Shown here piece after piece: positions 16,638 to 25,169 of a stretch of 35,738 bases of DNA (position 1 is its first letter; every line of letters starts with the position of its first letter). This stretch comes from Deltaproteobacteria bacterium SG8_13 (lineage in GTDB: Bacteria > Desulfobacterota > Desulfobacteria > Desulfobacterales > SG8-13). The notes beneath the pieces are model-generated. The model was given only the letters and a program-made list of their open reading frames with translations. It did no database searches and had not been told where the DNA came from. A program made the translations under genes and the position numbers. The stretch covers positions 1 through 35,738 of the forward strand of contig LJNK01000032.1 of NCBI GenBank assembly GCA_001303025.1, read 5' to 3'.

Positions 16638-17711
16638 ATGATGACCATGATTTCCTGGCAAATGACAGATCCAAAGCAGCCGCTGCAACAGGTCAGCTCG
16701 CCGGTGCCGGAGCCGAAGGCCGAAGAAGTGCGCATCAAGGTCGCCGGGTGCGGCGTGTGCCACACCGACCTGGGTTTTTATTATGACGGTGTGCGCACCA
16801 AATCTCCGCTGCCGCTCACGCTCGGTCACGAAATCAGCGGCGTCGTGGAGGCTGCGGGGCCCGGAGCCGAATCCTGGCAGGACAAAGCGGTGATCGTGCC
16901 GGCGGTGATGCCCTGCGGCGAATGCGATGTCTGCCGGCAGGGCCTGGGCAACATCTGTGTCGGGCAGAAGATGCCGGGCAATGACATCCAGGGCGGCTTT
17001 GCTTCTCACATCGTCGTACCGGCAGCTCAGCTCTGCGAGGTCCCGTTGGACGACAGCGGCAATCCCCGCGGCAAGGCCAAGGTTCCGCTGGCGACGCTTT
17101 CGGTGATCGCCGACGCGGTGACCACCCCCTATCAGGCGGTCGTCGACGGCGGGCTCACTGACCTGGACACCGCCATATTCGTAGGAGTGGGCGGTGTCGG
17201 CGGATTTGGTGCCCAGATCGCAAAAAGTTTCGGTGCCGCGGTGGTGGCCATCGATGTCGATCCTGCCAAGCTGGACGCCATCGGCCCATACGTGGACCGA
17301 GCATTCAACGCGGCTGAAATGGAGTTCAAAGATCTTCGCAAGGCGGTATCGACCTTTGTCAAGGAGCAGGGCCGGAGACGCACCCAGTGGAAGATCTTCG
17401 AGACTTCCGGCACGGCCGCCGGCCAGAAAACCGCCTTCGGGCTGCTGACCTTCGGGGCATCGCTTGCGGTGGTCGGCTTCACCATGGACACGGTGGAGCT
17501 GCGGTTGTCCAACCTGATGGCGTTTCATGCCGTTGCCCGCGGAAACTGGGGATGCCGACCTGAATTTTATAAGCCGGCAATGGATCTGGTGCTCGATGGC
17601 AAAGTGAAGCTGACCCCCTTTATCAAAACGTTTCCACTGGGGCAGATTAACGAGGTTTTCGAGATGGTTCACAACCGCAAGATCCAGCAGCGGCCGATCC
17701 TGATACCGTAG
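16638..17711 (+). CDS. bamQ: 6-hydroxycyclohex-1-ene-1-carbonyl-CoA dehydrogenase (BamQ/Had)
   Basis: Predicted 357-residue zinc-dependent medium-chain alcohol dehydrogenase that oxidises 6-hydroxycyclohexenoyl-CoA to 6-oxocyclohexenoyl-CoA with NAD, giving the BamA substrate. Catalytic-zinc motifs CGVCHTD and LGHE are present, the structural-zinc Cys set is PCGECDVC plus NIC, and the NAD motif is GVGGVGGFGA. The segment GNDIQGGFASHIVVPA is characteristic of this enzyme group. Tandem ATGs (16638 and 16641) follow AAGGAGAACG, nearly the same initiation region as bamA; spacing favours the second ATG. Confidence 0.93.
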   Translation: MMTMISWQMTDPKQPLQQVSSPVPEPKAEEVRIKVAGCGVCHTDLGFYYDGVRTKSPLPLTLGHEISGVVEAAGPGAESWQDKAVIVPAVMPCGECDVCRQGLGNICVGQKMPGNDIQGGFASHIVVPAAQLCEVPLDDSGNPRGKAKVPLATLSVIADAVTTPYQAVVDGGLTDLDTAIFVGVGGVGGFGAQIAKSFGAAVVAIDVDPAKLDAIGPYVDRAFNAAEMEFKDLRKAVSTFVKEQGRRRTQWKIFETSGTAAGQKTAFGLLTFGASLAVVGFTMDTVELRLSNLMAFHAVARGNWGCRPEFYKPAMDLVLDGKVKLTPFIKTFPLGQINEVFEMVHNRKIQQRPILIP

Positions 17712-17845
17712 GCAGTCTGGCAGCGTCAAACATACAATGCGATTCGGGCAAGACGGTTTTACCGGTTGTCGGAATTCCGGTTTTCTTTCCTTGCCGCCGG
17801 GCCATCGTGTTGTTGAACCCCATAGCCGAAAAAGAGGACCCGACC

Positions 17846-19717
17846 ATGCACAAACTACTGACCGACAATCCCGGCGAAAAGATGCTGTTGCTGGGAAACG
17901 AGGCGATTGCCCGCGGGGCGATCGAAGCCGGTGTGGCCTTTACCAGCACTTATCCGGGGACACCCTCGTCGGAGATCACGCTGAACTTCTTCCAGATGTC
18001 CCAGGAAAGTGATCTTTATTTCGAGTACAGCACCAACGAAAAAGTCGCCCTGGAGGTCTCGGCGGCAGCGGCCAATTGCGGCGTTCGCAGCATGGCCGTG
18101 ATGAAGCACGTGGGACTCAATGTTGCTGCCGATGCCCTTATGACCCTGGCCTATGTCGGCGTCAAGGCCGGCTTGGTGGTGCTCAGCGCCGATGATCCGT
18201 TCATGTTCTCCAGTCAAAACGAGCAGGATAATCGTTACTATGCCAAGCTCTCCGGGCTGCCGATGCTCGAGCCTTCCTCGGTGCCGGAAGCCATGGAGAT
18301 GCTGCCCTATGCCTTCGATCTCTCCGAGCAGCTCCAGGAGCCGGTGCTGTTTCGAACCACCACCCGCATCAACCACTCCAGCGGGTTCGTTACGCTCGGC
18401 AAAATACGCGAACGCCGAACCAAAGGGGAATTCACCAAGGACCCGTTGAACCTGGTGACGGTGCCGGCCGTATCCCGCAACCTGCATGTGAAACTTCTGA
18501 AAAATATCGACGCGGCCCGCGGAATCGCGGAATCCTCGCCGTACAACTTCATCGACGGCAGCGGCAGGCTCGGCATCATCTGCAACGGGGTGAGCTACAA
18601 TTACGTCAGCGATGCCCTCAAGGACCTCGGTGCCGCCGACCGTATCAAGGTCCTGCGCATCGGATTCTCTCACCCCCTGCCGGAGGCGCTGATCAAAGAC
18701 TTTTTGCAGGGTTGTGAAAAAGTCCTGGTGGTCGAGGAAGGCGAGCCTTACATGGAGGAGGCGGTCAAGGCATTTGCCCAGGAAGCGCAGCTCACCGTTC
18801 CGATCCGCGGCAAGAGCAAAGAACTCTTCAGCCGCCTGTATGAATACGACCCGGCCATGGTCAAGGGCAACATTGCCGCCTATTTCGACATCCCCTGGGA
18901 GCCGAAAACTGCAGTGGACGCATCCGATGTCCCCGCCATACCCCAGCGCCCGCCCACACTGTGTGCCGGCTGCTCGCACCGGGCCACGTTTTACGAAGTA
19001 CGCAAGGCTGCCGAGGCGTTGGGGGTGGAAACCATATATCCGACCGATATCGGCTGCTACACCCTCGGACTGCTGCCCCCGCTGTCCGCCGCCGACTTTT
19101 TGATCTGCATGGGCTCGTCTGTCGGCACCGCCGGTGGATTTTCAAAAGTGACCGACAAGAAGGTTATCGCCTTTATCGGGGATTCCACTTTTTTCCACGC
19201 CGGCGTTGCCGGCCTGGTCAACGCCGTGTTCAACAACCACGACCTCACGCTGGTAATCCTTGACAACGGCACGACGGCGATGACCGGACATCAACCCCAT
19301 CCGGGTGTCGATATGCAGCGGCTGAACCTGGACGGTTACGGGCAGGTGTCCATCGAAGCGGTGGTCAGGGCCGTGGGCGCATCCCACGTGACGGTGATCA
19401 AACCGTACAAAGTCAAAAAAAGCATCGAGGCCATCAAGGAGGCTATCACCCACAAGGGCGTTTCGGTGATCATCTCCCAGGAAGTTTGCGCCCTGTATGC
19501 AAGGGTGTTGAAGCTTCCCAAGCGCAAACCGTTTCAAATCACCGACAGGTGCAAGAACCGCCGCGACTGCATGAGCGATCTGGCCTGCCCGGCCTTCTAC
19601 GTATGGAACGAGCGCATCAAAATCGATCCGGTGCTGTGCACCGGCTGCGCGCTTTGCGCCCAGATCTGTCCGGAAAACGCCATATCGCCGTTGAAAAAGA
19701 AAAAGGAAACCGTATAA
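17846..19717 (+). CDS. iorA: indolepyruvate:ferredoxin oxidoreductase, alpha subunit
   Basis: Predicted 623-residue TPP-dependent 2-oxoacid:ferredoxin oxidoreductase subunit with the IorA layout. An N-terminal pyrimidine-binding domain begins LLLGNEAIARGAIEAGV, and the middle contains CAGCSHR. The TPP/Mg motif is GDSTFFHAGVAGL...DNGTTAMTGHQPHPG near 460-500. The C-terminal ferredoxin domain has Cys clusters CKNRRDC...C and CTGCALCAQICPENA. It decarboxylates aryl-pyruvates (indolepyruvate, phenylpyruvate) to arylacetyl-CoA with reduction of ferredoxin. The start has AAAGAGGA seven bases upstream. It is followed 24 bases later by the beta subunit. Confidence 0.93.
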   Translation: MHKLLTDNPGEKMLLLGNEAIARGAIEAGVAFTSTYPGTPSSEITLNFFQMSQESDLYFEYSTNEKVALEVSAAAANCGVRSMAVMKHVGLNVAADALMTLAYVGVKAGLVVLSADDPFMFSSQNEQDNRYYAKLSGLPMLEPSSVPEAMEMLPYAFDLSEQLQEPVLFRTTTRINHSSGFVTLGKIRERRTKGEFTKDPLNLVTVPAVSRNLHVKLLKNIDAARGIAESSPYNFIDGSGRLGIICNGVSYNYVSDALKDLGAADRIKVLRIGFSHPLPEALIKDFLQGCEKVLVVEEGEPYMEEAVKAFAQEAQLTVPIRGKSKELFSRLYEYDPAMVKGNIAAYFDIPWEPKTAVDASDVPAIPQRPPTLCAGCSHRATFYEVRKAAEALGVETIYPTDIGCYTLGLLPPLSAADFLICMGSSVGTAGGFSKVTDKKVIAFIGDSTFFHAGVAGLVNAVFNNHDLTLVILDNGTTAMTGHQPHPGVDMQRLNLDGYGQVSIEAVVRAVGASHVTVIKPYKVKKSIEAIKEAITHKGVSVIISQEVCALYARVLKLPKRKPFQITDRCKNRRDCMSDLACPAFYVWNERIKIDPVLCTGCALCAQICPENAISPLKKKKETV

Positions 19718-19741
19718 AATCTACCAACAAGGACAAACATC

Positions 19742-20338
19742 ATGGATGTTACCCGAGTGATCATTGTAGCTGTCGGCGGCCAGGGCAACCTGCTGGCATC
19801 CAGTGTGCTGGGAGAGGCCGCTCTGCTGGCCGGCATGCCCATGCAGATGAGCGAGATCCACGGTATGGCCCAGCGAGGGGGCGTGGTGGAGTCTGCGCTG
19901 ATCTTCGGTGAGGCCAGGAGCACGATCATCTCCGACGGGGAAGCGGATCTGCTGGTCGGCTTCGAACCGGCCGAAACCCTGCGCGCCGTGCAGAAATGCA
20001 ACGCCGATTCGGTTGTCATTACCAATCTGGCCCCCTTGATGCCGTTTACCGTTAACATCGGCAAGGGAGTATACCCGGACCTGGCGCAGCTGCAGGATCT
20101 GATCCGGAAAAAAACGGCTCGACTGATCGCCTTCAACGCGGCCAAACTGGCCAACGAGGCCGGCAACCCGCTGGCCGTCAACATGGTTTTGCTGGGTGCG
20201 CTGACGCAAGTCGACATACTGCCTTTTTCGGTGGATAACGTGAAGGAGGCGATGGGGCGCAAGACCAAGCAGCAGTTTCTCGAATCCAATTTGAAAGCCT
20301 TTGACCTGGGATTTCGCGCAGCCGAGCAGGCTGGGTAA
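19742..20338 (+). CDS. iorB: indolepyruvate:ferredoxin oxidoreductase, beta subunit
   Basis: Predicted 198-residue gamma/beta-type domain of 2-oxoacid:ferredoxin oxidoreductases, normal length for IorB. The conserved motifs IVAVGGQGNLLASSVLG near the N-terminus and EIHGMAQRGGVVES (about residues 38-51) are present. It pairs with IorA to bind CoA and complete the enzyme. The start ATG is preceded by AAGGACAAACATC, a modest ribosome site. Adjacent order iorA-iorB-paaK is seen in many anaerobes that convert aromatic amino acids to arylacetates. Confidence 0.93.
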   Translation: MDVTRVIIVAVGGQGNLLASSVLGEAALLAGMPMQMSEIHGMAQRGGVVESALIFGEARSTIISDGEADLLVGFEPAETLRAVQKCNADSVVITNLAPLMPFTVNIGKGVYPDLAQLQDLIRKKTARLIAFNAAKLANEAGNPLAVNMVLLGALTQVDILPFSVDNVKEAMGRKTKQQFLESNLKAFDLGFRAAEQAG

Positions 20339-20425
20339 AATACCGGATTTGATTCTTTTCATCTCAATCGTCGTCTGTCGTGTTTTGCGCGGCGGGACAC
20401 TATTTCAAGGTAAAGGAGGAAAGCC

Positions 20426-21733
20426 ATGCCCTGGAACGATGCGTTTGAATGCATGCCGGTGGACAAGCTGAAAGCGTTTCAACTCGAGAAGCTGAAGGAA
20501 ACCGTCGCATGGGTTAATGAAAAAGTGCCGTTTTACCGAAATCGGTTCAAAGAGATGGGCATCGGGCCGGAAGACCTCAAAGGGCTGGAAGATGTTGCCA
20601 AACTTCCCTTCACGGTCAAAGACGACCTGCGGGACAACTACCCTTTCAAGCTGTGTGCCGTTCCCATGAAGGATGTGGTGCGGATCCACGCATCTTCGGG
20701 CACCACCGGCAAACCGATCACCGGGCCCTACACGGCCGAAGACCTGGCGCAGTGGACCGAGTGCATGGCCCGCAACCTTTATGCCGCCGGCATTCGCAAG
20801 GAGGATATCGTGCAGAATGCATACGGATACGGTCTTTTCACCGGCGGGCTGGGATTTCACCAGGGGGCGACGGCGGTCGGCTGCACGATCGTACCGACCA
20901 GCTCCGGGCTAACCGAGCGGCAGATCACCCTTATGAAGGACTTCGGCACCACCGTGCTTTTCTGCACGCCTTCCTACGCCCTGACGATCGCAGAGCGCGC
21001 CGAAGAATTGAAAGTCAACTGCCGGGACCTGCCTGTGCGCGTGGGCGTTTTCGGGGCCGAGCCCTGGACCTCGCAGATGCGCCAGGAGATCGAGCAGCGC
21101 CTGGGCATCAAGGCCCAGGAGGCTTACGGGCTTACCGAGCTTTGCGGCCCCGGCGTGGCGTTCGATGCCGAGGATCAAAACGGGTTGTACATCAACGAAG
21201 ACCATTTTCTGGCCGAAACTGTGGATCCCCAAACCCTGGAGCCCGTTGCGGAGGGTGAAAGAGGCGAACTGGTGTTTACTTCCCTGCAGCGCCGGGCCAT
21301 GCCGATGATCCGCTACCGGACCAAGGACATCACCAGGCTGTGGCGGGAACCCGGGCACGAGGGGCGCACCTTCGTCCGGATGGAAAAGGTCACCGGCCGT
21401 TCGGACGACATGCTGATCATCAGCGGAGTGAACGTATTCCCCTCCCAGATCGAATCCCTGCTGCTCGATCTAGATGAGGTAGAGCCCCAGTACCGCCTGG
21501 TGGTCCGAAAAAAAGGCTACCTGGACCAGCTTGTGGTTCAGGTGGAAGGGAAAAAGGAAATATACGAGTCCGGGAAAGACCGGCGGCACGAGGTCGAGGG
21601 GAAAATTGCCGCTCACATCAAGGGAAACATCGGCATCAGCGTGGAAGTGGATCTGGTGGAGCACAAGTTCATCGCCCGCAGTGAAGGCAAAGCCCTGCGG
21701 GTAGTGGATGAAAGGCCGAAACAGCTTCGGTAA
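20426..21733 (+). CDS. paaK: phenylacetate-CoA ligase (AMP-forming)
   Basis: Predicted 435-residue member of the PaaK family, the usual length. The nucleotide motif is IHASSGTTGKPITGPYT (about residues 90-106), followed by QNAYGYGLFTGGLGFHQG, the adenylate motif AYGLTELCGPG, and RSDDMLIISGVNVFPSQIE near the C-terminal hinge. It activates phenylacetate or related arylacetates to the CoA thioester. With IorAB it can act in either direction of arylacetate metabolism: activating external phenylacetate or conserving energy from arylacetyl-CoA. AAAGGAGG precedes the ATG (spacing about seven). Confidence 0.92.
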   Translation: MPWNDAFECMPVDKLKAFQLEKLKETVAWVNEKVPFYRNRFKEMGIGPEDLKGLEDVAKLPFTVKDDLRDNYPFKLCAVPMKDVVRIHASSGTTGKPITGPYTAEDLAQWTECMARNLYAAGIRKEDIVQNAYGYGLFTGGLGFHQGATAVGCTIVPTSSGLTERQITLMKDFGTTVLFCTPSYALTIAERAEELKVNCRDLPVRVGVFGAEPWTSQMRQEIEQRLGIKAQEAYGLTELCGPGVAFDAEDQNGLYINEDHFLAETVDPQTLEPVAEGERGELVFTSLQRRAMPMIRYRTKDITRLWREPGHEGRTFVRMEKVTGRSDDMLIISGVNVFPSQIESLLLDLDEVEPQYRLVVRKKGYLDQLVVQVEGKKEIYESGKDRRHEVEGKIAAHIKGNIGISVEVDLVEHKFIARSEGKALRVVDERPKQLR

Positions 21734-21855
21734 ACTGCTCATTGCCACCGCAATGCCTTATGTTTGGTTGATACGACCAGGCGAGTCTTTTTCTTTGCCG
21801 AGGTGGTAGATGCTAAATGGAGATGCCGTAAACCACCAAACGCGGGAGGACCAAG

Positions 21856-22803
21856 ATGGCCAAAGAATCCGATTTTCTTCCACAGAAATTTGCCGTGGTG
21901 GGTGCCGGACCGGTCGGCTGCATCGTTGCCGCATTTCTGGCCAAAGGCGGCTATGACGTCACGCTGTGCGACGTCATAGAGGACTTGATCAAACCGGCCA
22001 AAGATCCCGGAATTCGAATCGAAGGTGCGGAAAACCTTTTACAGCCTGTAGCAAATACCTGCAGCCGCATAGACAAGTTTGCCGACGATCCGCCGGATGT
22101 GATGTTCATTACGGTCAAGGCCAACGCCAATGCGCTGATCGCCTCCGCCATTGAGGGGTTTTACCATGAAGGCCTGTACGTAATCAGCTGGCAGAACGGC
22201 ATCGATACCGAACTGGTGTTTGCAGACGTTCTCGGCCGCAGCGCCGTAATGCGGGCGGTAGTCAACTACGGCTGCGCTCTGGCCGCGCCGTCTCACGTGA
22301 AAATGCCGTTTCACCACCCCCCCCACTACCTGCAGGAGCTGGACCCGGAGACCAAACCGGCTGCAGAGGCGGTCGCACAGGTGCTGACCGGCTGCGGCCT
22401 GCCGACCGAGCACACCGGCCAGCTCATTTCGATGGTGTGGCGCAAGGCGATACTGAATGCCTGCATGAATCCGGTGTGCGCTGTAACGGGGGTGACGATG
22501 GCCCAGGCGATGACCGATCCGATTGTCTATCAGATCGTGGACGCCCTGATCAAAGAGTGTGTCAAGGTGGCAAGGGCCAATGAGATTGAACTGGGGTGGG
22601 ACTTTTACCCCCATGCCATGCAGTACATGGGATCGGCCGGAGCTCACAAACCCTCCATGCTGATGGATATCGAAGCACAACGCCGCACCGAGGTTGATTT
22701 TATCAACGGCAAGTTCATCGAATACGGCAGGCAGGCCGGAATCGAAACGCCATACAACAACACCTTGCACTCGCTGGTCAAGGGGCGCGAATCACAGTTC
22801 TGA
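21856..22803 (+). CDS. ketopantoate reductase (PanE/ApbA) family 2-oxoacid reductase
   Basis: Predicted 315-residue NAD(P)-dependent reductase of the PanE family. The Rossmann motif AVVGAGPVGCIVAAFLA lies near residues 13-29, the catalytic Lys region MVWRKAILNACMNP near 194-207, and the C-terminal HKPSMLMDIEAQRRTEVDF segment is typical. The family includes true ketopantoate reductases and D-2-hydroxyacid dehydrogenases acting on branched or aromatic 2-oxo acids. No pantothenate gene is adjacent; the iorAB-paaK and activase/dehydratase neighbours suggest an aryl 2-oxoacid or 2-hydroxyacid substrate, an inference. GGGAGGACC precedes the ATG. Confidence 0.82.
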   Translation: MAKESDFLPQKFAVVGAGPVGCIVAAFLAKGGYDVTLCDVIEDLIKPAKDPGIRIEGAENLLQPVANTCSRIDKFADDPPDVMFITVKANANALIASAIEGFYHEGLYVISWQNGIDTELVFADVLGRSAVMRAVVNYGCALAAPSHVKMPFHHPPHYLQELDPETKPAAEAVAQVLTGCGLPTEHTGQLISMVWRKAILNACMNPVCAVTGVTMAQAMTDPIVYQIVDALIKECVKVARANEIELGWDFYPHAMQYMGSAGAHKPSMLMDIEAQRRTEVDFINGKFIEYGRQAGIETPYNNTLHSLVKGRESQF

Positions 22804-22939
22804 TCCGCCCGCCTGACGGGCAGTCGATCTTTGATTCATCGGGGCTCGAGCGCAAAAATGGAGGCAATTTCAGGCAGATCCGATTAAACCGCATTTTTCG
22901 CATCTGAAAACACCATCATTTCGCTGGACGCATATTGCC

Positions 22940-23740
22940 ATGGCTGCTGAAAAACTGTATGCCGGCACCGACGTCGGCTCGTCCTGGACCAAAGTGGTGC
23001 TTCTGAACCCGGCCAAAAGCCTTGTCGGTTACTGCCTGAAAAAATCCGGCACCGACTTCAGCGCCACGGCCCGCCGCTGCCTGGAGGCCTCCCTCGAGAT
23101 GGCCGATGCCCGCAGCGAAGACATTGCATGCTCTTTCTCCACCGGCTATGGAAGAAAAAACGTGGATTACGCCGACGACACGCGCACCGAGATCGGCTGC
23201 CACGCCAAGGGCTGTTTTCACTACTTCCCCTCGGCCATGACAATTATCGACATCGGGGGCCAGGACAACAAGATCGTTAAACTCGACGGCAGCGGGCAGC
23301 GGACGAGTTTCAAAATGAATCGCAAGTGCGCCGCCGGCACCGGCGCTTTTCTGGAGGAAATGGCCACCCGGCTGGATCTATCCCTGGACGAGATGGACCG
23401 TCTGGCCCGACAGTCAACGGAGATGGTCAAGCTCGGCAGTTTCTGTACAGTATTCAGTGCAACCGAAGTACTGGAGAACATTCGCCAGGGTAGAAAAGTC
23501 GCCGACATCGTCAAGGGCGTATATTTTTCGATGATTCGCCGGGTACTGGAAATGGATTCGCTCACCGAGACCGTAGTGATGACCGGCGGCGTGGTGGCCC
23601 ATAATCCCTACATGGTCACGATGACCGAAGAGCTTGTCGGCCGCAAGATCATGGTTCCCGAGCATCCCCAGCTGACCGGCGCCATCGGAGCGGCCCTGTA
23701 TGCAATGAACTCCACCGGCCTTGGCATGAACGAAGATTGA
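22940..23740 (+). CDS. BadF/BcrA/HgdC-type ATPase (CoA-enzyme activase)
   Basis: Predicted 266-residue ASKHA ATPase. The phosphate-1 motif GTDVGSSWTKVV is at the N-terminus, DIGGQDNKIV near 104-113, and the two Cys ligands of the subunit-bridging [4Fe-4S] cluster are Cys130 (NRKCAAGTGAF) and Cys169 (GSFCTVF). MTGGVVAHNP marks the C-terminal ATP site. Such proteins deliver low-potential electrons, powered by ATP hydrolysis, to 2-hydroxyacyl-CoA dehydratases, class I benzoyl-CoA reductases or double-cubane proteins. Only one activase gene is present, whereas class I benzoyl-CoA reductases carry two ATPase subunits. The ribosome site is weak. Confidence 0.88.
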   Translation: MAAEKLYAGTDVGSSWTKVVLLNPAKSLVGYCLKKSGTDFSATARRCLEASLEMADARSEDIACSFSTGYGRKNVDYADDTRTEIGCHAKGCFHYFPSAMTIIDIGGQDNKIVKLDGSGQRTSFKMNRKCAAGTGAFLEEMATRLDLSLDEMDRLARQSTEMVKLGSFCTVFSATEVLENIRQGRKVADIVKGVYFSMIRRVLEMDSLTETVVMTGGVVAHNPYMVTMTEELVGRKIMVPEHPQLTGAIGAALYAMNSTGLGMNED

Positions 23741-23835
23741 TTGCCGCATTGCGGCTTCCATCAACATTCGGCACTCACGGCCGGTTCGTGTCGCAATTGC
23801 AGAAGAACTCGCTTATCGCCACGGAAGAAGAACAT

Positions 23836-25086
23836 ATGACTGAAGAAAAAATCGTCGAACGCAAACCCATCAAGGCGACCAAAGAGATGGGACGCATCAT
23901 GACCGCGTATTATTTTCAACTCAATGATGCCGCCCGGACGCACTCCCAAAAAATTGCCTGGTGCACCAGCGTCGGACCGGCGGAGATCCTGCGGTCACTC
24001 GGTTTTCTGGTCTACTTTCCGGAAAATCACGGCGCCATGCTGGGCGCTTCCCGCATGGCGACCGACACGATCCCCGAGGCCAATGCCATCGGCTACTCTC
24101 CCGATATCTGCTCCTACCTCACGGCCGACGTGGGTGCTTACCTGAAAGGGGTCACACCGCTTTCGAAGGCCTACAAGGGCATCGAGTCGGTCCCGAAGCC
24201 CGACGTGCTGGTCTACAACACGAACCAGTGCCGGGACGTACAGGACTGGTTTGCCTGGTACGCCCGCGAGTTCAAGGCTCCGCTGGTGGGTATCGAAACC
24301 CACCGCGGCGTAGGAGATGTCAGCGACGCGCACGTGGAGTCCATCGCCAAGCAGATGGAAGCCATCGTTTCGCCCCTGGAAGAGGTTGCCGGCAGAAAGT
24401 TCGACCTGGAAGAACTCAAAAGAGTGCTGGCACTTTCGCGCGAATGTTCGGAGTTGTGGAAGCAGGTGCTCGACACCGCCTCGCACACCCCCTCTCCGCT
24501 GACCTTTTACGACGGAGCGATCCACATGGGACCGGCAGTGGTGCTGAGGGGAACACAGCAGGCGGTTGACTACTACAGGCTGCTGCTGGCGGAACTGAAC
24601 GAACGGATCGCCAACAATGTGGCCGCGGTGGAAGGCGAACGCCACCGGCTCTACTGGGAGGGAATGCCGATCTGGGGCCGTCTCAGTGCCCATGCGAAAA
24701 TGTTTGCCGCGCTCAGCACCTGCGTGCTGGCATCGACGTACTGCAACAGCTGGATATTCACCGCCTTTGATCCCGATGATCCGTTTACCAGCATGGCACG
24801 GGCCTATACGGAACTGTTCATCGTACGCTCCGACGAATCGAAGGAGCGGTACATCAAACAGATGATCGATTTTTTTAAAGCAGACGGTGTGATCTATCAC
24901 GATGCCAAGACGTGCCCGAACAACTCCAACTGCCGTTACGGCATGCCTCAGCGAATGGAAAGGCTCACCGGGCTGCCGAGCTTGATTCTCCACGGCGATT
25001 TAAACGATCTGCGCCTGATATCGGATGAACAGACCCGAACCAATGTCGAAGCCTTCGTTGAGCAGCTTGAGGAGAATAAGACGTAA
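23836..25086 (+). CDS. 2-hydroxyacyl-CoA dehydratase/benzoyl-CoA reductase-type subunit
   Basis: Predicted 416-residue protein of the HgdB/BcrB/BcrC/DCCP superfamily. Candidate [Fe-S] ligands are Cys43 (AWCTSVGPAEILRSLG), Cys92 (DICSY), Cys132 (NQCRD), Cys360 and Cys366 (KTCPNNSNCR). ATG 23836 is chosen because upstream sequence to a TTG at 23737 is not family-like, though the ribosome site (GGAAGAAG) is weak. The partner activase is directly upstream. Dehydratases and class I reductases normally have two different subunits of this type; only one is seen here, so it may be a homodimeric relative, a double-cubane-type reductase, or use a partner encoded elsewhere. Confidence 0.82.
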   Translation: MTEEKIVERKPIKATKEMGRIMTAYYFQLNDAARTHSQKIAWCTSVGPAEILRSLGFLVYFPENHGAMLGASRMATDTIPEANAIGYSPDICSYLTADVGAYLKGVTPLSKAYKGIESVPKPDVLVYNTNQCRDVQDWFAWYAREFKAPLVGIETHRGVGDVSDAHVESIAKQMEAIVSPLEEVAGRKFDLEELKRVLALSRECSELWKQVLDTASHTPSPLTFYDGAIHMGPAVVLRGTQQAVDYYRLLLAELNERIANNVAAVEGERHRLYWEGMPIWGRLSAHAKMFAALSTCVLASTYCNSWIFTAFDPDDPFTSMARAYTELFIVRSDESKERYIKQMIDFFKADGVIYHDAKTCPNNSNCRYGMPQRMERLTGLPSLILHGDLNDLRLISDEQTRTNVEAFVEQLEENKT

Positions 25087-25169
25087 TCGCTGCCGACTGC
25101 AGCCTGCCGCAAGGTTTGGATTTACTTTTTCAAGCACCACAAAGACCGTATCTGCAACAGGAGGGATCG

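Noticed and set aside
16146..17729. 527-codon minus-strand frame
   Set aside because: Covers bamQ and the end of the fusion gene in reverse; no domain or ribosome site; His/Arg/Gly-rich shadow composition.
22807..22821. GCCCG-CCTGA-CGGGC hairpin after the PanE-like gene as a terminator
   Set aside because: Only five base pairs and no T-run follow; the next gene starts 119 bases later in the same direction.
22940..25086. Calling this pair a complete class I benzoyl-CoA reductase
   Set aside because: A class I enzyme needs two ATPase and two reductase-type subunits; only one of each is present, and other bam genes point to a class II-type organism.
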